Of a stretch of DNA of 34,241 bases, positions 28,651 to 34,241 are shown piece after piece. The stretch comes from Spirogloea muscicola. Taxonomy: Eukaryota; Streptophyta; Zygnematophyceae; Spirogloeales; Spirogloeaceae. How positions within the stretch are numbered: the stretch's first letter is position 1; each line of letters opens with the position of its first letter. The stretch lies in assembly GCA_009602725.1 (NCBI GenBank), contig WELB01000243.1, forward strand, positions 121,622 to 155,862. The letters run 5' to 3'. Both the position numbers and the translations under genes were made by a program. The notes beneath the pieces are model-generated. The model was not told the DNA's origin and did no database searches. It worked only from the letters and a program-made list of their open reading frames with translations.

Positions 28651-29628
28651 TCAGTAGTTACGAGTAAGGAGCCTCACATCCGACAGACTAGCTGCCGGAA
28701 AACTATCCCCCTGAAGAAAGCCGGAGGCCGCAGCGAGAGCACGGCCAGCACGCAGATGCAAGGCGTGGGCCATGGACCGCTGGAGGGAGACGGACAAGCG
28801 CATACGATACACCTGAGCCCACGAGCCAGCGGGCGTTGAAGTCAGCCGGCTCACCACGCCTGCGGGACACAGCGCGCCGTGCAAGCCTGGCCAACAGGTC
28901 GAGCCAGTGGGAGACGAGAGCCCCGTGCACGTCCACAGCCAGGGGGACGAACTCATCGGCAGCCGGGTGGTCGGCGTGTTTGGCCGCCTTGCTGCGAGCG
29001 GCCTTCGCCGCAGCGTGGCCAACCCGCGAGGCAGAAAGCCCCGGGTTGGAGCGGTCGACCACATCAGTGGTGACCACATCGGCAATGATGCGCCCGCCAC
29101 CGCCCGTCATGGACGCCACCAGGTCGACGCGGCGCGTGTGGAGTCCGTCGGCCCTCTGGAGGATGGGCATGACCGACGTATTCTCCATCGCAACTGTGTA
29201 TCCGGCCTCCTGGAAGATGCCGAACATTGCGTCGCGGAGGAGGTCGTGAGCGGCTGTGCGCTCGCCGCCAGTGGCGCAGCGGAGGATATGCGCCGCTAGC
29301 TCCGCCGGGTCCGTCGACCGCTCCCCACACTCACACTGCAGCACGCCTGGCCGCGCTTGCTCTCACGCCAAGCAGACAGGGCGGGGGAAGACCCAACAGG
29401 CGATGGGTGGGCCGTACGGAAGAGTTCGTCCGGCATCCTGAGGGCATCGTACAGGGGGAGCGCGGACAGCCAGGCTGCCGCGCCAGGGGAGGCGGCCGAC
29501 AGCAGCCGAGCATGGCCTCGCACGTCTGTGGGAGGGAGGAGCTGCAGCGTGGCCGTGAAGGACGCCTTGTCAACTGCCGCCATGTACCGCGCCTGCGCTT
29601 GCGAGTCGGTGGAGTGGGCAAGGTGGCA
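28651..29628 (-). mobile_element. Non-LTR retrotransposon fragment: endonuclease and C-terminus (broken)
   Basis: On − it begins LAHSTDSQAQARYMAAVDKA, through LLPPTDVRGHARLLSA and SPGAAAWLSALPLYDALRMP; a frameshift follows near 29375. It continues QCECGERSTDPAELAAHILR, THTRRVDLVASMTGGG-like (HTRRVDLVASMTGGG) and IIADVVTTDVV (endonuclease), then DEFVPLAVDVHGAL and SHWLDLLARLARRAV. A one-base insertion near 28843 shifts the frame before AQVYRMRLSVSLQRSMAHAL and DVRLLTRNY-stop (28651–28653). It lacks the reverse transcriptase. At its 5' end it is fused to the hairpin of another copy. Confidence 0.85.
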
Positions 29629-29755
29629 AAGCCAGCCCAAAAAAGAATGGACAATGTCCAAAGCCAAAGAAAGAGGAGCCGGAGAAAGGACTACACTACA
29701 AAACACTGCAGAACACAGAAACGATGCAGAGGGAAGCTCAGTACCCACGTGTGAT
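29629..29755 (-). mobile_element. 3' end of another copy fused upstream of the − fragment
   Basis: On − it reads CACGTGGGTACTGAGC (TRGY-stop), a UTR almost identical to 28067–28170, then half a subfamily IV hairpin broken at GGGCTGGCTTTGCC, where the coding of the next copy begins without a gap. Confidence 0.7.
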
Positions 29756-29766
29756 AGGCACTGCCT
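29756..29766. repeat. Palindrome AGGCACTGCCT, copy 4
   Basis: Sits between the TRGY terminus (− strand) and a + strand half hairpin, again at a junction. Confidence 0.9.
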
Positions 29767-29812
29767 GGCCATAAGCCAGCCCCTCTTCTCTATGGGCGCG
29801 CACTTCTCCCAT
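29767..29812 (+). repeat. Half hairpin repeat, subfamily IV (3' half)
   Basis: Reads AGCCAGCCCCTCTTCTCTAT then GGGCGCGCACTTCTCCC. The 5' half is missing; the break point is complementary in position to the truncated unit at 29627–29645. Confidence 0.6.
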
Positions 29813-29854
29813 AAGCCCGCCCCGCTCCCCCGGCCCCGACTGGACTAAAAGAAA

Positions 29855-29995
29855 GCAAGCGCGGCCAGATTAGCTGGTGGCTGGGAGAGGCCAGCCCAAA
29901 AGAACGGACAAGGTCTGAAGGAGCCGGAGTGCTAAGGACTGAGACAGCAGCAAGCGGACTCTCAGTAACCTCTAGTCAGTAGATGCAAGTCTGAA
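29855..29995 (-). mobile_element. Retrotransposon 3' end with subfamily V hairpin
   Basis: On − it reads DLHLLTRGY-stop (+ 29962–29964), a short UTR with GGCTCCTTCAGACCTTGTCC, and the subfamily V unit (29855–29918) shared with 28402–28465. Confidence 0.75.
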
Positions 29996-30831
29996 TACTA
30001 AGGAGTCCTCTTCTCGATTTTTAAATGTATTTTTCTTTTCACATTCACAGCGTGCAGATTTATGGCTTCCAACATTCAACGAGCTACGGTATCAAGATGA
30101 AGCTTTTGCATGTACAACAGCAGAACATCCTGGAAGACTTGAGCTCATGGCCACTTGCTCTACAAAACTTTGAAGTGGAAACATGGAAGGTCTTCTAAGA
30201 GGCCCGCAGGCCATCAGCTCTGAGCACAACTCGTGAGCCATTACCTGCGAAATACTAGATCAAATGTCTAGCTTGAGGAATCTCAGAGCACATAAGTGCA
30301 CAGTCGATCCTTCTGAAGACGTTCATCTCCCTGCTACATTTGAAATCTCATGGGAGCTATTATTCAAGAGTAGGCTGCTAGCCTATTCAAATGACCAAGT
30401 GGCCGTTATGCAAATAAACCTGACGCCTAGCAGCAAGAAGACCTGCAGCCAAGTATGGCTGATGAAATGTGTGTTGAGGTTTGCAACACGCATATAGCTT
30501 GACCTCCTTCCATAAGGTGCAAAAATAGATCGAGCTAGTTGCTGCAGCTTTGAGCAACTTCGAGCTGTTGCTGCAGCTGTTAGAAGCTTTACTACGAGCG
30601 GTGTAGATGGCAGCTTCAATTGCCCTCTACCTCAAAGACCCAACGAGCTACTGTCATCATTGATAGGAGCCCCTGGATGGTTGTGATGGCGCCATGCTTT
30701 GTCATCAGGCTAAGGAGTAATTCACATTCCAGCAAGCATCGTGGGCGCCGAGGACGACCGAAGTAACGTGAAGCAACTGATGTTGCCGCATCACGGGACG
30801 AGCCTTGCTGCAGACCAATCCTCTGCTGGGT
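29996..30831. other. No gene recognised
   Basis: About 830 bases of AT-richer DNA with only short frames (77 codons + at 30264; 78 and 90 codons −). A TTGCTGCAGCT-type motif repeats near 30537–30580. I see no repeat of the retrotransposon family here. Confidence 0.45.
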
Positions 30832-33800
30832 GTTAGAGGCCAGTGAAGCCGCCATGGAAGCGACGACGCTTTGCCACGGCCTCCTCATCCTGCAGACTCT
30901 TCAGTGCACGCTCACGTGCCTCTTCCTCAGTCAGGGGCGCCTGTTGTGTTGAAAACAGCTGCGGTACAGCACTTGGCTCCTCACTGCTGCACAAGGACAG
31001 TCATGGACCATGTCAGCTGCGTAACGACGCCAGCGAAGGGTATATCCATTGCCATAGTCGTGCATGGAGGTCAGGACGACACATCAGTGAGGTTGCGTAG
31101 AAGCATAAGGCTGCAGGATGACCGGCAAACCACCTGAAGGGCAGTGCCCCAACAGCAGCAAGTGATGCAGCAACTGGTGGTGGAGGCCAGCCTGCTTGCT
31201 CTTGCTCATGCTCCTCAGCAGTCCCGCCCAGCTCTCCCTCGAAGATACTGCTGTGTCGTCCTTCCAGCACCTCACCCGCTGTTTGTTGTCCCCCTACTTC
31301 CTGGGTCTCTTCTTCCTCTGCATGCCTTTCTTCCCCGGCCACAGTGGCCAGCTTAGCCTGCTGGCTGTCTTCAGGGTCCATCTCTGGCAGGTCCAGGATG
31401 GTGTGGTCAACGTCCAGCGGCAGCAAGCTTGCCAGCTCCAGTGGCAGCGTCGGTAGTTGTGGCTGAGCTCCGACCTCCCCCCCGTTGTGGCTGCCTGAGC
31501 TACTGGTGTCCTCCTGGATCTCCGGCCGGGCACGACCCAGTTGGCCTGCCACGGCGGCAGCAGCGACAAAGCTCCCCGCTCGAAGCTGCCGCTCTGCTCT
31601 CGTGGCCTGCTCTTCCTCCATTGCAGCCGCGGGCAACATCCCTGTGAAGCCATTACCATGGAGATTCCCTGTCGGTAAGGTCTGATAGCAGCCACATTCA
31701 TACCCACGTCCATGCTGGCTTGGCTGCACAGTGCACCCACTTCTTCTCGTCGCACATTTCTTGCATGCGAACATTGTTACACCGCAGCCCGCTGGTGAAT
31801 TCACTCTACCTGCATAAAGCGCTTGCAGCACGCCTGCCTGGACTGTGCCCTGTGCAGGGGCCTGGTCTTCAACATAGAGAAGAGGGGCCTGGTCTTCAAC
31901 CGCCTCCCTCGGATCACCTTCCTCAGTATCTGGTACAATCTGAGATCCTGGAGCTACCTGCAGCAGTGAGTGCCACCAGTCTTCGTCCTCAGCTTTGTTG
32001 CTGAAGACGCTTGGAGCCATGACCGAGTATGATCCTGCATGAAGGCAACCGGAAACGTGAGCACGCAAGACCACGAAGCCTCGTGATGACGTTGCAGAGG
32101 GTCCGCTCATCGTGCGCTCATGAGTGACAGCTTGTCGAGCAAATGTGAAGGATCGCTTTAGCACCATCGTGACTTATTCGAGAACCTCACACAAACATGG
32201 CACGAACGGCCAAATGTAGAGGATTTGTGTATCGACGTACTTCTTGATGGTCCAACAACCATCTGGTCTTCCGCTTGCTTGGCCTCAGACTGCACTGCTG
32301 ACAGGACCTCGCTCAGAGCTGGTAAGCGCGGCGGTGGCAGGGACAGCTCCATGGGCCGCAATGCGGATGGCAGTCTGGGGTCTGCATGCATGCGAGGAGA
32401 GGCTTCGGGGGTCAACTTGGCCACCATGTTCTGGGACCACCTTATGATTTCCGCGAACGGCTGCTTGGTGTCTGGCGGAAGAGCGGCAGCAACGGCCAAC
32501 TCGGGAAGCGGCTCCAAGATTTCCCACAGCGGCCCTCTCTCCTGCCCGATGGGCGGCTCGGACTGCGAGCGCGGCTCCAGCACGACTCCACGGCTCGGGC
32601 GCAGAGAAGGTGCTGACGTGCTCCCTGCCTGTGACGGCCTCTGCGCTCCTGAAGCCTCTCGGACGGCCGCTGAGCGTCCGCGCATGGGAATGAGGGGCGG
32701 TTTGCCGGCCTGGCCGTAGGAGCGCATCGGCCCCACTTGACTGGCGGGAGTGGTCTGACGGGCCGTCGGAGAGGCGCTGCCAAGGCCCACTGGCTGCAGA
32801 CTTGGAGCGGGCCTCCGTGCATCCTGAAGTCAAGAGGAGACGGAGACGTTGAGATCTTAACATCGATTGCATGACGGATCAGCTTGTTAGCCATGACTCG
32901 GCCGCGGCGGTCAGCGTCGCGTTTCATTGGTCAAGGCAACTCGTCCTTGCATCAGCAGAAGGCATGTCGGATGTCAGCACATTAGCCGAGCAGCGTCAAG
33001 AAGCACACTACATGGCTGCGTGCTCTTACGCTTCGCAAGGCCTGCAGGAGGCCAACAGCGGCCGCTCGGAGGCGCGCGCTGGGGCACAGTGCCATGCTGG
33101 CTTCGCACTCGTCTAGCGTCCTCGACGAGAGCTGGAAGGGGAGGCCCAAGGCAGCAGGATTCGAGGCTGGCGCCCTCGGGGCCGTAGCACGAGCTTCCTG
33201 CTTTCCGGTGACATTCAAGATCAGAAAGCAGTTAGCGAATGTAAGAGGCTATACAGCTCTGCCGTGCGCAACCCAATTGGCGCGTTGGGCTTGTGCCCGA
33301 CATTGCGAACGTACTGACTGGGCGCATATGCGGCGCCACATGCGTAAACAGAGAGCACATGATACGGGGCAACGATGATGCCAATGAACGACGAATCCAC
33401 ACACTGCATCCCCCCCAAAGCGCCTGAACAGTAAGCATGAATGTAGGGGCCAAGAGGTTGCTGGAGACGCTACCGCCTCGGCTGCAGCTCGTTGGCCGGC
33501 CACGTCTTCCGCTCCTGCAAGCGGAAAGCGGGCAGGGTTCACGGGGAAGAGCTGGACCGTCCCCACGCCGCCCGGGCCCGGCAGCATTGCCGCAACCTTC
33601 TCCTCCTTGACGGCAGCACCGCCGCCGGCTTGCAGCAGCAGGAGCTGGAGGTCGGCGAGCTGCTCGAGCTGCGGCCCGCGGCCGGCGTCGGCGTCCTGCT
33701 TGGCGGCGGCGGCGTCGTGCGCCTGCGCGGCGGCGCGGGCATCGCCCTGCTCCCGCCGCACCTTGAGCAGGTCCCGCAGGCTCTGCTTGCCCTGCCACCG

Positions 33801-33988
33801 CCGCCGCAGCGAGGACGCTCAAAAATGTGAGCGCAGAGGCAGCCCGCGCACCAGGCTCCAGTGACTGCGAGCGTTGGAGCCGGCTGCGGGACTCGAGCGG
33901 CGATCGAGCTGGGGCGCACGCTCACGCTCACCCGCTCCTTGCCGGGCCCGTCGGGGTCGTCGGGGGGCTCGAGGTCCTTGTACGCCAT
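30832..33988 (-). CDS. Unrecognised multi-exon protein (at least six exons)
   Basis: The proposed start is ATG at 33988 (MAYKDLEPPDDPDGPGKER). Exons 33932–33988, 33597–33791 and a short one near 33500–33540 follow; then ~33030–33195 (ending GLLQALRS), ~32231–32826, and from ~32031 down to at least 31940. A good GT donor follows CTGCTGCAG at about 31962, but the frame also stays open to about 31013. A possible last exon near 30832–30952 reads PLTEEEARERALKSLQDEEA and KRRRFHGGFTGL-stop. Phases fit for the joins 33932/33791, GLLQALRS/DARRPAPS and PSR/RSYSVMAP. Content: charged helical N-terminus, Pro/Ser-rich centre, a conserved-looking LWEILEPLPELAVAA and FAEIIRWSQNMVAKL segment, EDEDWWHSLLQ. 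I know no family with this order. Confidence 0.45.
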
Positions 33989-34226
33989 CCTTGGTCGACG
34001 TTCTCAGCTCGCTTGCCCGCGTCGCCGTCCTCAGCTCGCGGCCGAGTACGCGGCAGCTCGCGGCGGTGCTCGCGCTGTGCCGCAGCTGCTGGCCGAGCTC
34101 AGCCCTCACCCGGCGGCCCCGGCGGCCCAACCCCGCCGCGGCGGCGGACGCCACGCACGGCGCCGCGTCGGGCGGGCGCGGGAGCGGCGCGGCGGGCCAT
34201 GCGGTGCGCGCAGTGCCTCCCGGATG

Positions 34227-34241
34227 AGATCGGAAGAGCAC
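34227..34241. other. Illumina adapter remnant at contig end
   Basis: The last 15 bases, AGATCGGAAGAGCAC, are the start of the standard Illumina TruSeq adapter. They are sequencing artefact, not genome. Confidence 0.93.

Noticed and set aside
1-34241. CRISPR array, bacterial operon or prophage
   Set aside because: No regularly spaced direct repeats. Genes have spliceosomal introns and eukaryotic family membership.
1-34241. Telomeric repeats at the contig ends, which would make the retrotransposon cluster subtelomeric
   Set aside because: No TTTAGGG or TTTTAGGG runs at either end. The right end is adapter.

Overview
This is nuclear DNA from a eukaryote, most likely a green alga (chlorophyte). 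All confidently read genes are split by many short GT–AG introns, often ending in TGCAG. Coding exons are very GC-rich and intergenic DNA is nearer 50% GC. TGTAA, the chlorophyte polyadenylation signal, lies downstream of the well-resolved genes. Three of the four recognised proteins are closest to land-plant/algal families. The species cannot be told from the window. The last 15 bases match an Illumina adapter, so the right edge is a contig end. A 606-base N gap lies at 13043–13648.

Layout. (1) 1–5600 is repeat-rich and has no intact gene: stacked C-terminal fragments of a non-LTR retrotransposon ORF, an inverted pair of Copia-type gag fragments, a G-rich low-complexity block and a perfect 39-bp-arm palindrome. 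(2) 5611–7763 (+) is a nine-exon METTL21-type lysine methyltransferase. (3) 9156–12887 (−) is a 14-exon plant-type ATP-dependent phosphofructokinase. (4) 13733–about 15330 (+) is an SLC25A44-like mitochondrial carrier. It is divergent from the phosphofructokinase, so the N gap hides the shared promoter and possibly the N-terminus of the enzyme. (5) 16120–17050 holds retrotransposon remnants. (6) 17528–20486 (+) is a seven-exon, membrane-anchored, coiled-coil methyltransferase of the plant At1g29790-like family. (7) 22800–25760 (−) has exons of one or more unrecognised proteins. (8) 25750–29995 is a retrotransposon graveyard. It contains a broken reverse transcriptase/endonuclease on +, a second fragment on −, and several extra 3' ends, with four copies of the palindrome AGGCACTGCCT at or near segment junctions. 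(9) 30832–33988 (−) is an unrecognised multi-exon gene.

The most interesting signal is the retrotransposon family. Around ten separate 3' ends carry the same C-terminal signature (LLTRGY-stop or close variants). Around twenty copies of a short GC hairpin element (core GGGCTGGC…CAGCCC, usually preceded by CCTTGTCCATTCTTTT) mark their tails, and the hairpin also occurs alone, including in the 3' UTR of the phosphofructokinase. In two places a hairpin unit interrupts the retrotransposon ORF itself, once with a clean 8-bp target duplication. This looks like a short mobile unit that behaves like a SINE or an introner and nests in its own relatives. The host genes are ordinary housekeeping functions and do not form a pathway.
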